Assembly (NCBI RefSeq): GCF_964204865.1 | Contig: NC_135259.1 | Location: forward strand, 9,372,974 to 9,436,973 | From: Styela clava | Lineage: Eukaryota; Chordata; Ascidiacea; Stolidobranchia; Styelidae | Length of the DNA stretch: 64,000 nt | Reading direction: 5' to 3' | In this document: in pieces, positions 47,954-61,636 of the stretch | Layout: each line of letters begins with the position of its first letter | Position numbering within the stretch: the stretch's first letter is position 1 | Program-made: the position numbers and the translations under genes | Notes under the pieces: model-generated | What the model was told of the DNA's origin: nothing | Seen by the model: the letters and a program-made list of their open reading frames with translations, nothing else | The model's database searches: none

Positions 47954-49292
47954 TCTTCAAACACTATTACGGTTATATTTACTTCTCTTTATGTTTAACT
48001 GTTCACCGATAGGCCAGAGCTGTGGGTTGGCCAGGCTGTTAGTTTCCATCCCGAAGTCTCCGTGCTGTGACCCAATCAAAAGTACGAGTGATTAAAAGAA
48101 AAAATAAATAAACTGAAACCAACTAAACACATCAATCAATTTTGAAATTTTCTTAAATCAGCGTTGACCTCTTCGTCAAACCGCTATAGTTTCGCCCGTC
48201 TGCTCGCATGCTTAGTTGGTCAATCGAATCGCGGGTTAAAAGTTCGGTCTCTGTGGCTTCTGCCTCGAGTCGATTGCCCATAACTTTAGATTACTATTTT
48301 CTTAGCGAGTGCGGCTTGTAAGTGCCTGCGGTCCTAATACAATTTCGGAAGTCATGATAGTTATCATGGGCCTTGCGGATGAATTCTTTGCCCCGACCAA
48401 ACTGTAGACATGTGATTGCATTCTGATTGCGATTTAATGCCCGTCCAGTCGGTCTCTCAGATTTATGTGCCCGTTTTATGTGCCGGTACACCGTAGCCTT
48501 GCGTTGGGTTATGCAAGCTTGCCCGATGCTAATGTGAGCTTGTGCTGGAAAACTCATTGTTATTACGCCATGTATTATGAGTTGCGAGTTCAATGATTCG
48601 ATATTGATTGATTATATATGAAGCTTATGCCACCAGACTTCATTTCATCACATCAGTTGCTTTCATTTTCTGAATGCATTCATATTCAGGCACTAGACGG
48701 ATACCAAGAAATATATTTATTCCGAACAAGTAGTTCAATTAACATATCGATAGAAATTTAAATCTATGCACTAATTCATTGGTCGTATACAAAACAAAAG
48801 AAAGTCGTAGCATCATTGTGGATATTTTCATCTGAAGGTCTTCGACCAAATTTTCCTTGTATTTGAGCTAATAAAAAAAAAAAGGACAATAAGTTTTTCG
48901 GAAATTCAAAGACATTATGGTACTAATTCCAACAATTATATTATTCTTAATAAATACTTGAGCACACTAGATCTTTTACACAAAAGAGCTATGGTGGTTG
49001 ACAATGCTAAGTGGGGATACACTGGAATTCGGTAATCTTAGTTTGCGAGTTCACAAGTAAGCTGTTAGCGTTTGAGTCATGACTCGAAACCCGGCCATGT
49101 TCATATAAAAGGTTCTCTCAATTTGTCTCTAGAATGATTTTGCATGATTAGGACATGGCGCTGAAAACCTGTGATAACCTAAACTAAAGTTAGATGCCGG
49201 TAATTTTCAATGGAAACTGACTGAATGTTTTGAATAGAAATGGTGAACACGCAACATAAACAATTTTCTAAAGGTAAAGCATGGGAAGAATT
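47954..49292. other. Convergent intergenic region
   Basis: Separates the 3' ends of the ZP gene (plus) and the TSP1 gene (minus). It should hold both 3' UTRs. I see no gene, tRNA or delimited repeat. Confidence 0.45.
48717..48722 (-). terminator. Candidate poly(A) signal of the TSP1 gene
   Basis: tttatt on the plus strand (AATAAA on the minus strand), about 570 bases beyond the TSP1-gene stop at 49295-49293. The 3' UTR length is uncertain. Confidence 0.3.
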
Positions 49293-52200
49293 TTACCGCG
49301 TTCGTGGAACTATCCATAGTATTGTTTTTTTTTTAACTAACCAATCAAACTGGGATGTCATCCCCGGAAGACAATCTCGTGTTTTTTCTTCCCACTCCAG
49401 GCCACACTGGTTTCCTCTCATTCGAATTTGAATATTGCTTTTTCCGGAGTATATTGTCTTAGAACAACATTGACTCCAGCCACTCCAGTCCCAATCGCAA
49501 CAGGCACCAGCGTTGCAACTTTGTGGTTCTTCTACAATTCCAAAGCAGAGTCCATTGCCCGGTTTACCTCCGTGACATTGCCGAGATCGTGTCTATAAAA
49601 CAAAATTTGGACTTAAAAGTATTTGGCATCAAAATACATTTGACATTACAGGTTAAATAACACGCGCAATTAAAAATATTATAAAGTAATAGTTTATTGA
49701 TAGCTTGTGCAAGAACCGACATTCAAATGTGCAAATTTTTAAATATTGGCAGATTGTTTGAAGGAGTTTTCCTAATGACGGGTGCTGGGTGCACATGGAC
49801 GAACTGATACCTTTAGTCTGTTAGAATAGAATTTTAAATTTTGTACCCTTGTTCCTTCGCCGCATGTGGCGCTACAAGGTCCATAATTGCTCCAACCTCC
49901 CCAGTAGGCGCATGGCTGAGTATTGCAGATGACAGTTTCAATTTCAGGCTGTCTTCCACAGGTATGATGACGTTTACGTGATTTCGTTCCACCACTACAA
50001 GTTGCGGAACATGGCGTAAAGTCGGACCATTCAGTATAATGACCTGAAATGAACCAAATTAATAAATATGGAAAAACGTGAAATATCACAAATACTTTTC
50101 ATAAATTTGTGGGAAAAACATTCAAAGTGCTTTAAATTAATATCAGCGCATTACTTAATGAGAATATAGAGTGTTCGTTAAAGTTGTGAAAAGTACTGTC
50201 GAATGAAAAGTGACGTATCAAGTTAAATATTCAAAAAATGAATATTTATAAACACATTAGACTAAACGTTCAATAATTTAACTTTCAAGTATTATTCACC
50301 TGGGTTATCATTACATGCTTCGACCTGAACCTCGTCGGGTTTTCCACAAGAGTGTAATCTTCTCCTTACATGGCTTCCGCCTCCACATGTGGCGCTACAC
50401 GCACCCCATTGTGACCACGCACCATAAGTTCCCACAACAGTATTACAAGGAAGCGTCTCGACTTCATTAGGCTTGCCACATGTATGGGAACGGTATCTGT
50501 AAGATTGTAAGTTGTATTATAATAAGAATACTCCCAACAAATTATCAAAGGTTGAAGTCCCATTTATTATAATTTGAATGTTTCAGAAGCTAGTTCAGAA
50601 TATTTATTATTTTGTGTCTGGTATTCAACATGGGTAACCAATCACACTGTAGCCTACTGGTAGGCTACTATGCTAAATAAAGTTTAAAATGTATACCTTG
50701 TCATAAAACCACCGTTGCAGGTTGCACTACATGTACTAAATTGACTCCATTCCATCCACATTCCATCTCCTGCATTACAAGGTTTCATGTCCACTGGTTC
50801 TCCCATGCAACCTGGTTGCCCTTTCACACCTTCCTCACAAAATCGTGATCTCATCTGCAATCCCGTACCGCATGTGACGGAGCAAGCACTCCATGTTGTC
50901 CATCCGGTCCAGTATGGGCATGGACCTCGGGTACAGTCCTATAGATAGCGTTAAAATTGGAGGTCAAAGTAGTTCAAGTATGTTATTTTGTTAGATATAT
51001 ATTTAATTTACAGAAAACACTATAGATATGCTATATTATAAATCATTAACATCTAGTATGACTGAAACATTGCTGTCCTACTGTAAATCAAAACCAAGAA
51101 CAGGCAGTTACGTTCTTATCAAAAATGTTTGTAATGGCTTTCTACTTTTTTGCGCCAAATGCTAGCTAATTTTTTGGGCATTTACTTAGTTCGCAATACT
51201 TTATTTGCACCCAGCCCATTACAAACTAAAACTAATTTGACAATATTCATTATTTCCAGATATTTTTTACCTCTTGCTCATATTGGGGTTCAAAGCCACA
51301 GGTATGTGATCTACTCCTTGATTTTGATCCTCCACCGCATGTAGCGGAACATTCGCTCCATTGACTCCATTGTACGTAATTTCCTTGATATGTATTGCAA
51401 GGTTCTGAGGCGACTTGAGGGTTTAGTCCGCATGAGTGATGTCGATGCTACAAATAACAATATTTGGATTTTATTACTTATCGATTTTATTACTTATCGA
51501 TTTTAATCGTTATTTATCGATTTTAATCTGTGGGTATGTTGATAGGTATTTGTCTGTCTGTCTGTTTGTCTGTTAGATGCACGTGATATCTCACGAAAGC
51601 GAGATTGAATGTGCTCCAGATTTTGCATGTGCATTCATCATATGTCGTACCAGAAGCCTATTGATTTTGGATGAATTATGTAGTATAATTAGCGAGTTAT
51701 TAATTAATTAGTGATGGGACACAAGGTATCACTATGGAGTAAGAGCGCTGTTTTAGGGATCACCTAACTTTCGGTCGTTAAGTCTTCGGTCTCTGACCGA
51801 TATTCTCGTTTATTTAATTTATTAGAGTGAACGTCAAGCAGACATTTGCTGTATATTTTAATTTTCTTTTATATATATTGTACCTATTAGGTATAATATA
51901 GGTATATAATACCTATTAGGTATATTATATATTTTGTATACTGACCGATAGCTATCGTATCTTTTATAAAAAGAAACATTACTCACCTTTGTGCGAGTGC
52001 CCCCAGCGCAAGTTTTGGAGCATGTTGACCACATAGACCATTCACTGTAAGATCCTGAGTATTGGTTACATGCTTCTATTTGAGTATCTTTTGGTTGTCC
52101 ACATGTATGACGACGACTTCTACTACGTACGCCGCCACCACATGTTTTTGAGCATGTTGTCCACATGTCCCATTCCATCCAAGAACCTGAATTAAATATC

Positions 52201-55200
52201 ATCAGTTATTTCAACAACTTGCTCCACCAACAGGTCTTTAACACGACGTTAATGACTGATTCCCAATGTTGGTTAAACTTAAGATGATTTTCTTTTGCTA
52301 TATAGCGGTATGTGCAATTTTTGTTATAAAATACTGGTCCAATAAGTACGAACTTATCGCGTACCACGCAATATTGTCAGAGTGAGAACCCTACAAAACA
52401 CGTACCTTGGTGCGTGTTGCATGATATTGACTCGACTTCATCTGGTAGACCACATGAATGTTTTCTAGTTCGATATTGTGTTCCGCCATTGCACGTTGCC
52501 TGTGGAAATAAATGAATAGCCATCAGGTATTCAGAACTGCATCAGGTATGGCTGTTTTGAGCTATTATTAAATAAAATTATTTTTCCGCCATTAATTGTC
52601 TAGTAGATTTTTCACGTTGCCTGTGGAAATAAATGAATAGCCACTCCAGAACTGCATAAGGTATGGCTGCTTTGAGCTATTATTAAATAAAATTATATTT
52701 CCGCCATTAATTCTCTAGTAGATTTCTCACCGAGCATCGTGTGTAAGATGACCACTGGCTCCAACTACCAGGGTTGATTGTACAATCAGTTGTTTGTACA
52801 ACTTCTCCTACACATCCAAAATAACCAGCAACTCCATTTATACATTCTCTGTTTCTCATTTGAACACCTATGTAAAAATATTTAGATTTTTTTCAAATGT
52901 AATAATAAGACTTTTATTTCATTCCAGGTCAAAAAATAAATTGAGACATATTCGTGAATTTACCTTGAAAGCAAGATGCTGAGCACGTTGACCAAGGTGT
53001 CCATTCTGTAAAGTATGGGCATTCAGTTGTCGCGCATGGCTTAGTTTCAGTATCCGAATCTTTTCGGCAAGTATGAAAACGATGTCTTGTTTGGACTGCT
53101 CCTCCGCATGTAACAGGGCATTGTGACCACATCGACCACTCCATGTACTGCCCATCTAAAATGTATAAGATATTGTGAGCTCTATAAACTACTAGCACCG
53201 GATTATTTCACAATTTTGAACAATTTTTTATGAAAGTGTAGTATTTTCAGTAATGAACCCAAACTTACCTCCGCCATTGCAATCTCTAAGTTCAGTGGAA
53301 ATTGGAACACCGTTTGAGCAAGTGGTAGCACGCGTTCGACTTTGTTGTCCAGTGAAGCACGATGTACTACAAGCAGACCATGCACTCCATTCCAAAAGTT
53401 CACAACAGGTTTTAGTACCACATACTCTTTCCTGAAAAATTATTATGAATTCGAAGAATTCTCAAAAAGTGTAAATACATACATACTGCGAAGTATATTG
53501 TATTGTTAGAAATATATAACCTGTTCCCAACCTAAAGTTCTGAAGTTTGTGTGAATTCGATCAACCCGCCTCTAAAATACATTTTTGAATCAACTCCGAG
53601 GTCAAAAATATCTATATTTTGAAGTTTTTAATTAGAGAACTTACCTCTGTATTTTGATCATTTCCACAAAATCCTGGTCGTCGTCTTGTTTGTTTGCCAA
53701 CCCCGCATGTAACTGAACAAGGTGACCAAAAGCTCCACTGTCCATAGCTGGGTTGTTCGCCACAAAATTGGGTTTCTTTCATCATTGGCTCATCACAAGA
53801 GTGATAACGCGATCTGGTTTGTTCACCTGAAATAAAGTTTCAAGGTTGTGGGACGTTTTAAGAGAATGTTTTCAAATTTAGAATTAGTAATAAGAGTTGT
53901 CTAGTTACCTCCATAACATGTTTTAGAGCAAGGGCCCCATGATGTCCACTGACTGTACGATCCTCCGTTTTCACATTTACGTCTTTCAATATCAGGTGAC
54001 TTGTTACATGAATGGAACCTTGTTCGCATCTGCAAATATATTATAAATGAAATATATAACATATTTTTATACCATGATGAAAAGCATACGGTTCGGCCGT
54101 TACGATGATATATATTTGACAATGAACATTTATTCAATTTGAAGTAACAATCTGTAATTGGCATTGGTATAGGAACATCGATTTCATTTCTTGAATGAGT
54201 CGAATAACAATAATAAAGTTTATTATATCCATACCTGTTCACCATTACATGTACTGCTACATTGAGTCCATTGACTCCAATCCATGAATTCTCCTGGGCC
54301 TCCACATTCTTCAACTTCGACCTTGTCTTTCAAACCGCAAGTATGTTTAGCATATCGAATTTTCTGTCCACCCGGACAAGTTTTTGAACATCGACTCCAT
54401 GCTCCAAAAGGTAAGTATGATCCTGGTTCATCGTTACAAATTCTTAAATAAAAATAAAAATTTGAAATCCGGTAACAATTAACATTGTCAATTTTCACGT
54501 GATAGTGCTCTCTTACATATTTAGTTTTTGTTTACACGTAGCAGAAGAGAGGCATCTCAGCAACACAATCAATCTTCTATTTAGCTTCATATTGATAAAA
54601 ACCTTTACATATGGATATTTGAATGATTCTGAATAAAGCACAGGTATACCCCCAAAATTGCTATATAACTTATGGAGTATATCATTCCATGAAGTAGGAA
54701 AATGAAATGTTATTGCAATATCTCAAAACTCTCTTTGCTACAGACAACTGATACGTAAAAATGACGCTAGTTGTGATTTTAAAACAACTAGCCAACCGAC
54801 AAACCTGGTTTCTGTTTCTGCATCTTTACGTTCACAAATATGAAATCTTTGTCTAATCGATACTCCTCCACCACATGTTTTACTGCATGTTGACCACTGT
54901 TGCCATGCTCCATATCCTGCATCTTCTCCGCAAAATCTTGTTTCAACGGAATCATCTCTCCCACAGGAATGTTTCTGAACTCGAGTCTGTTGTCCACCAG
55001 GACAAGAAGACGAGCAAGTTGACCAGGCGCTCCATTCACCATATTGTCCCGGACCAGCATTGCAGAACTGAAACGGATTTAAGTTTTGTATGAAACATAT
55101 CATACCATACATGAAAGAGATGACCAAACATCTCAGTTATGAATAGACTATAACAAAACCAGCAGAATGTTTACAACTGCTCAACGTATCAGAATAATCC

Positions 55201-58200
55201 CGTGTATACAGAGGGTAGGGTCAAATTTTAAAAATATTTCATAGCATAGTGCTTATATTGTTCATTTTGAAAAATAGCCACTAGATTCGTTGCCGTTTTT
55301 TTTTTTTACTTCATTACCTTTTTCTTTATTCAAAAGTACTTTTCGAGTTTTCAGTCAAGTTTTGGATTCTTATGACAGAATAATCCCGTGTATACAAAGG
55401 GTAGGATCAAATTTTGAAAATACTTCATAGCATAGTGCTTATATTGTTCATTTTGAAAAATAGTCACTAGATTCGTTACCGTTTTTTTTACTTTATTACC
55501 TTTTTTTTATTCCAAAGTACTTTTCTAGTTTTCAGTCAAGTTTTGGATTCTTATGCATAATAATATTTACCATAGTCTCCGCTTCTTTGGGAATCTCGGG
55601 GCAAGTATTAGTCTTGTATCTTTTTTGCGTTCCGAATTCACAAGTTACTGAACATGCAGACCACGGTGACCATACGTTGTATGAGCAACATGGTTTTGTG
55701 TTACAAGCTTTTTCTTCTCTTTCAGTACCAGAACTGCCATTTCCTGGCAAAGTAGTTGCTGTAATCGAAAGTTGGAGATTAGAATCATAAGATAAGATAA
55801 TGTTAGACGGTGTAAATCCAAACTTTGAATATACATTATTCTTTCATTTCGGGATGTTACTCAGCTAATGTTTACTGCATATATAATTGTTTGTGGTTAT
55901 TTATACTATTGAGTGTTTGTTGATAATGAGTCAGTGTGGTTATCTTTTCCTCCTTGTATTTAAATATAAATCATACTTCATAGTCTATAATCTGTAAAAT
56001 ATACTTACGACAAGAATGAATTCTTGTTCGATATGTCATTCCTCCACCGCAATGTTTGGTACAGACACTCCAAGATGAGTAGTCACCCCACGATCCCGAT
56101 GCCCCACAAGATTCAGTCTCCGTCTGTGAAAGATAAACATTTGTTAGAAATGCCTTTTAACAAGTTTAAGATTTGCTTGGAATTGAAAACCCTAAAGAGA
56201 AATGATTCTTCAGTGCTGAATGCTTTTTTTGTTTAGTTATAGTGTCTTCAATGTTTGAAAACTAAAGTGTATACTACCTCGTGTTCGTTGCTACAAATTC
56301 CATATCGCGATCTTGTTTTTCTTCCTCCTGGACAAGATGAACTGCATGCGGACCAAAATCCCCAATTACTGAATCCGGCATCTTTTCCGCATTCGATTGT
56401 GTTTACATCACTTTCATCACTACACGTGTGAAATCGTACTCGAGACATGGTTCCACCAGGACATGACTTGGTACAAGCGGACCATGACTGCCATGGTGAG
56501 TATTCGCCTGGTCTTCCACATTTCCTTGATTCAGATTCTTCGGGTTTGCCACAAGAATGCAGACGATTTCGAACTTGTAGCCCGCCAACACAAGATTGGG
56601 AACATGTGCTCCAGTCACTCCTAATTTGAAAGTGAAAAGCGATATTGGAAAATTTTGATTAGACAACGATGTCACATTAATATTTTGCTGAATTCTTATC
56701 AAATTCGTTCTTTGCTGAAAAATAGTTGCTTAGTGGAAATTTTCCACAAAAATTCGATTAACGCCCAAGCTCCTATTTGACTTATGATAGTCGCTGACAA
56801 ATTTTTCAGGAGCCACGGTGGCATAATAAAAATATATCAAAATTCAAGCTATACTGACCACGTCATGTAGTATCCAGTATTTCCACATTCACGTGATTCA
56901 ATTTCGTCTTGTATTCCACATGAATGTTTTCTTCGACGAATCTGCTGTCCACCCTCACATGTTGAGGAACATGCCCCCCACAAAGACCAGTCACCATAAT
57001 TACCGGGGCCTAATATAGAATAATGTATGCATTTACTCTAATAAATTTATATTTTACTAAGGAAGATCACATGTTGGTGACATTTAAACAGTGGGTGAAT
57101 ATGCTATGTAATTCGTGCGAATACAGGGGGCAGAAAGACAAGGAGCAGAGTTACAAATCAATTTATAAATCACATTGTATTCATGTTATTATAATCTTAA
57201 TTTTACAAACTCTGTCAACTGAATATATTCTCAATCGTATGTAAGTTCCTAATATTTACAAGATGCATTAATATCGCAGTTTTTGAATTTTAAAAATCTT
57301 TTCACCTGCATCACAAACTGTTGTTTCAGTTTCTTCTGGAATATCGGGACAAACATCGGATCTTTTGCGAAGTTGAAAACCCTGAAAACGAATAAATTTT
57401 CATATATAAATGTTTAAAAATGTATGTACTTCCAGGCGTAATCCACACATGCAGCAAGCCACTGAGAGGCCTTTTTGTATGGGCCACCCTAGAGCAAAAC
57501 GAGAATGTTACTCCAAATAAGTTTAAACTTCAAGTTACCTTACCTTATTACATGAAGCACTGCATGCTGTCCATGCACTCCATTGAAGTCTTCCACAACA
57601 AACTTGGGTGTTACAAGTTTCCACTTCAGTGTTTGGTTCTTTGTCACAAGTATGGATCTGCAATAGTATAGAATAATTATAATCAATTGAATAGCTCAAA
57701 TTAAAACATCATGCTCTCCAAAATCTATGCATACCTGTTTTCGTGTCTTGAATCCAGAACCACACGATACAGAACACGTTGACCACTCTCCCCAGTTGAG
57801 ATATTGTCCATCTCCCACATTGCATGTTTCAGATATTGTTGGTTCTCCTAGGCAACCTTTTAGAAACGAAAATAACTCATTCATTACTTTAATAAATTTT
57901 CAGTCATTTTTAATAATTATTATATAAATAAGCGTCAATGACTCCACTGCTGTAATATGTTACCTTTTTCACCAACTTTTCCTCCATAGCACGATCTTGT
58001 CTTTTTGCGAGTTCCTTCTCCACACGTTGTGCTGCATGCACTGAATTCAGACCATCCACTCCAATAAGCGCACGCTTGTCCTGCTGGATTCGCGCATCGT
58101 CTACAGAATATTGAAAAAATTTTATTGAAAATAATGCGCAGAATAATGATCATCCTTATGCAAATCACCAAGAAAACTTTGCGTACCATTTGCTTTAAAT

Positions 58201-59985
58201 CAATTAGTGTTGGATTGTGAGAAAGATAAAGACCTAAGATAGGTTTCTAATTCGTTTTAACGCTGCTACTTACTTGTAACTATAGCAGTTTCCTAGGCAT
58301 TGACCTTCGCCGGGTATGCACCCGCTGCATCTGCGCATTCTTTTTTGGACTCCGACTCCACAATAGCCTTCACAATTGCTCCAAGCACCCCATGGCCACC
58401 AATGGCATTCTAGAAAACATTAAATTAATGGGTCACTCAAAATATCAGAGGAATGATGAAATAAAATACTTGTCGTAATAAAAAAGTAAAACATGAAACC
58501 TATTCAAAATTTCAAAAGAGAAGTCACATACAGGCTAAATACAGAATTGCCTAGTGATAAGCAAAGTTTGGGTATATTGTAGGCCTATTTTATCAATGTA
58601 TTTTTTTCTATATTTCATCCACTAGTTCCTATTCCATTCTATAGGTATCAAAATTGTTATATTTAGAAGGAAGTATTTAGCGTTTGAAACTATTCGTCGT
58701 ACTGATCTTGAGAAAAACGACCAAATTATATATAAAACTCACTTGGCGAGGAAGTTGTTGAAACAACTGGTAGTGTCGGTGGCTGCGTTGTAACTCTGTA
58801 GCCCGGGATTCCGGGAATGAATGTTGGGCTTACATTTGTGTGCGGACGAACATGACCTTAATAAATAAAATATCGTTACAGATATAGTTACCTATGTAAT
58901 ACTATCAAATTCGTTCAAAGAAAACGTAGTTTATATCTGCGATAGCGTATTGTTTTACCTTGGCATCCTGGATATGTTTTATCATACATGCATCTGAGAC
59001 TCATCAACAATAGAGCATCTGTTGTTTTGCGTTGCGTTCCTTCTTCATTTTCATATGAAGCTTCATATAATTGAGCTTCTACGATTTCATTGTGAACTTC
59101 TTGAAAAGCTCTGACTTTGTAGCATTCTGGTTTCTGCGGAATGTTTTGAAATATATACATCAATCTCGTGGTAAGGGTGGGCGCCATTTGTTCGCACACA
59201 CATAAGAGGCGATCTTTCTATGCAAAATATTTTTAAATATTTCAATGTCATCTTGGGTTGTAACATTCCAGGGTAATTTTACCAATCATGCCTCGTCCAA
59301 TGATACTAGGTATATTATTCTTACTTGATCATTATCATCATAACAGCACAACGAAAATCTGTTGCATTTTCTTTTGGTTACTCTTCCCTTGAAACATTTT
59401 TCTCTTTCCTTCGAAGGTATTTCGCACATCATTTCTAAATAGAACAAAATATAAAAATGTCTTGTCCACTAAAACAAAATTCTGGCTATTGGATTCAAGT
59501 ATTGTAGTTAATTTGCAAATCACAATTTGAATTGCCTCCATCGAAAATGGATTTTAGATCAATATGTGAAAGGGTAGGTTTGATTTTACAACCGATCCTC
59601 ACTGCTAATCAAAAAAGATACAAACATATGTTGAGCACAAACGCCCAGATGAAATGATTAACACAATTTGATTGATTTATTACACCCTGAATGAGGTGGT
59701 GGGCATGCGTTTGCTGCACATTCGTTATCATAGTAAGAAATTCACTATCCTAACATCAATTTGATTAGGCTTCTGAATTGTCCACTGATGGAACCATACG
59801 AATAAAACTATACAAGGAGTGTTTATTTACCTTTTAAAAGCATTTCTAGAATAAGCAATAAACTTCCTAATACCTTTCGCACGTTCGAGGAGCATTCCAA
59901 GAGCTTCCGAAGTTTTGCCGCCATTTTCTTCTGCAGATACCGATACCGCCAGACATAGAGAGATTGCGATAAATAATCGCCTCAT
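49293..59985 (-). CDS. Secreted trefoil-like plus multi-thrombospondin type-1 repeat protein
   Basis: 27 exons (minus strand): 59985-59874, 59434-59325, 59133-58959, 58856-58743, 58409-58274, 58100-57964, 57856-57735, 57657-57544, 57381-57306, 57009-56859, 56620-56278, 56123-56009, 55758-55571, 55067-54805, 54442-54235, 54029-53909, 53826-53645, 53431-53269, 53155-52964, 52867-52731, 52499-52406, 52186-51987, 51447-51271, 50938-50697, 50496-50300, 50043-49847, 49592-49293; 4566 bases, 1521 aa, every phase matches. Signal peptide [18 protein letters not shown]; a trefoil-like Cys module in exons 2-3 ([11 protein letters not shown]...[11 protein letters not shown]); a Pro/Thr-rich linker in exon 4; then about 29 TSP1 repeats with W-x-x-W-x-x-C, C-S-x-T-C-G-G-G and basic R-x-R segments. 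WxxW motifs are C-mannosylation sites in such proteins. No transmembrane segment, so secreted; TSP1 arrays bind glycosaminoglycans and complement or matrix partners (as in properdin, SCO-spondin, hemicentin). The exact partner is unknown. Confidence 0.92.
52492..52727. repeat. Tandem duplication that copies a splice acceptor
   Basis: Copy 1 (52492-52612) and copy 2 (52613-52727) share cacgttgcctgtggaaataa, aatgaatagcca, ggtatggctg and gccattaatt. Copy 1 includes the acceptor and first 8 coding bases of the TSP1 exon at 52499; copy 2 repeats them inside the intron. Confidence 0.85.
55190..55556. repeat. 186-bp tandem duplication in a TSP1-gene intron
   Basis: 55190-55375 and 55376-55556 both begin cagaataatcccgtgtatac and end gttttggattcttatg, with a handful of substitutions and homopolymer differences. 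They lie in the intron between the exons at 55067 and 55758. Confidence 0.88.
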
Positions 59986-61636
59986 ACTTCTACTCGGGGA
60001 AAGGCGAATGTATTTTTACTTTACTAAAGATGCAAAAAATAGTGTCGTTAGATTAAAATTGAGAATTGTTCTTTACCTCTCTATTAAATTTATGTCGTTG
60101 ACGTTTATAACTTTTACTGAGATGATAAAATCGGAACAAAAATTAATTTGTAGTGCCAAATTGGATTGCGAGCAATTCTGTGGTAAATAATTCACTGGGC
60201 ATTTTGTATGTAAAGATATGTGTTGGAAAAGTTTCAATACTATTTTTTTTGAAAGTTATTGAAAATTACTCATCCACTTTTAATATTCATATTATATGGT
60301 TTGGACAACACTTCTCAAAGCAGAGAATCGATTTTCCATCTAAAAAAAATTCTGATACGCTTCTAGCATCATAAGGAATAATTGTCGATTGAATAAATAT
60401 CATCATTTGTGAATAAAGCGCTATGAATGCTGTTACAATAATTAACACAGAAAAATCTAAACAGAATTCCTAACAGCAGTCATGCTCATAATTATCAGCT
60501 ATTCAGTTTCAACTAAATAATTCTATTCATCTGAGCATAATACAATCTTCCCTCAAATTTTTGATTATAAGCTATTTAAACACACTTGCTGCTATTCGTA
60601 CAATTTTTGCTCATTTATGCACAACAATGTAACTCTGTGGCCACACTTTGCGAAGCACGTTACATATATACTCCCAATTTTTATGGCTCCATTTTACAGT
60701 TCCCTACTTCGTCATTGAGTGATATTTTAAGCGCCTGTCATAAATCTATTAAGACATTAATCCGCACACGGACTAAAACGACTCAAATTCCTTAGGGTAC
60801 GTTGCATTGTAAAAAGTTTGGTTAATTGTCATATATGGAGTATAAATCGCTTAGCCGTTTCTATGGCCCATATTCGGTGAATATCAAATTCGAGTACAAA
60901 TATAAGCGCTGATACTAAAGGTATTTTACAGCAGGTGAAGTTTTTATGCCCGTGTTTCGTTACGCTTTATTTTAGAAAGTTATACGCGTGTCTTGATGAG
61001 CTCCACTTTGACGAATACAAGTGAGTGATAAATTTTAAGTGTTCCTTACTTATGCGACTCAATTTGACACGCATGTTTTATTATAGCCTTGCTTTTATTT
61101 TATTAAAATATAAATAGGAAGTTGCATTTATGCCAATAAATTGATGTAAAGTCAATTTCATTGAGTACAGTCGAATTTAAACCAATTACTTGCTACATAC
61201 GACCTCTAATTGGGTTGATTAAGCCGAACCATAAATTCATCCAAATGTCCTGATTGGCCATTTAATACTAGCCTTTGTGGAGCACATGAAAAAGCATAAG
61301 TGCAAATCAAAATTTTATATACCTCGGATTACTGGTATGACGCTGCAAGTATTATGAGCATAATTTAATGCATAATAAGTTATACAAACTCATTTATTCG
61401 GTCGTATTTCAATTTTTGCAAGGTCGTTTTCGTCGCAGGGTCGTTCCCGTAATATCGTCTTATCGCTCGCGTCTTCCTGCGCCAATCACGTATGCGGACG
61501 CATTGAACTAAAGCTTGAGAAGGCTTGTATGGGCCTTCGTCGATATTTGTGGCGTTTCGAAGGATTTATTGCAAATAAGAAGCGCTTGGCATGTTTTTAC
61601 ATTCATTTTTCTTTAACACATTTAATACAAAAAAAA
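59986..61636. other. Upstream region of the TSP1 gene
   Basis: Should contain the minus-strand promoter just above 59985. A frame near 60586-60795 (LLFVQFLLIYAQQC...) looks superficially like a secreted protein but lacks a good ATG and partner exons. Nothing else recognised. Confidence 0.4.

Larger units (their letters stand above)
49293..58409 (-). repeat. Array of about 29 TSP1-repeat segments
   Basis: Exons 5-27 of the minus-strand gene encode consecutive TSP1 modules. Unlike the EGF array, most introns cut inside a repeat, often just after CSxTC or after the RxR basic segment, and phases vary (0, 1, 2). Exon 56620-56278 carries parts of three repeats without an intron, while exon 57381-57306 holds only a fragment. 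The W-CSxTC half and the HSCG...E-x-x-x-C half alternate between exons. Confidence 0.88.

Noticed and set aside
51550..51575. tgtctgtctg microsatellite as a functional element
   Set aside because: A short ordinary simple repeat in an intron with nothing to link it to function.
60586..60795. Hydrophobic-start frame resembling a small secreted protein
   Set aside because: It begins at TTG rather than ATG, has no upstream exon, and the faint resemblance to a Frizzled-type Cys domain does not extend to the cysteine spacing.
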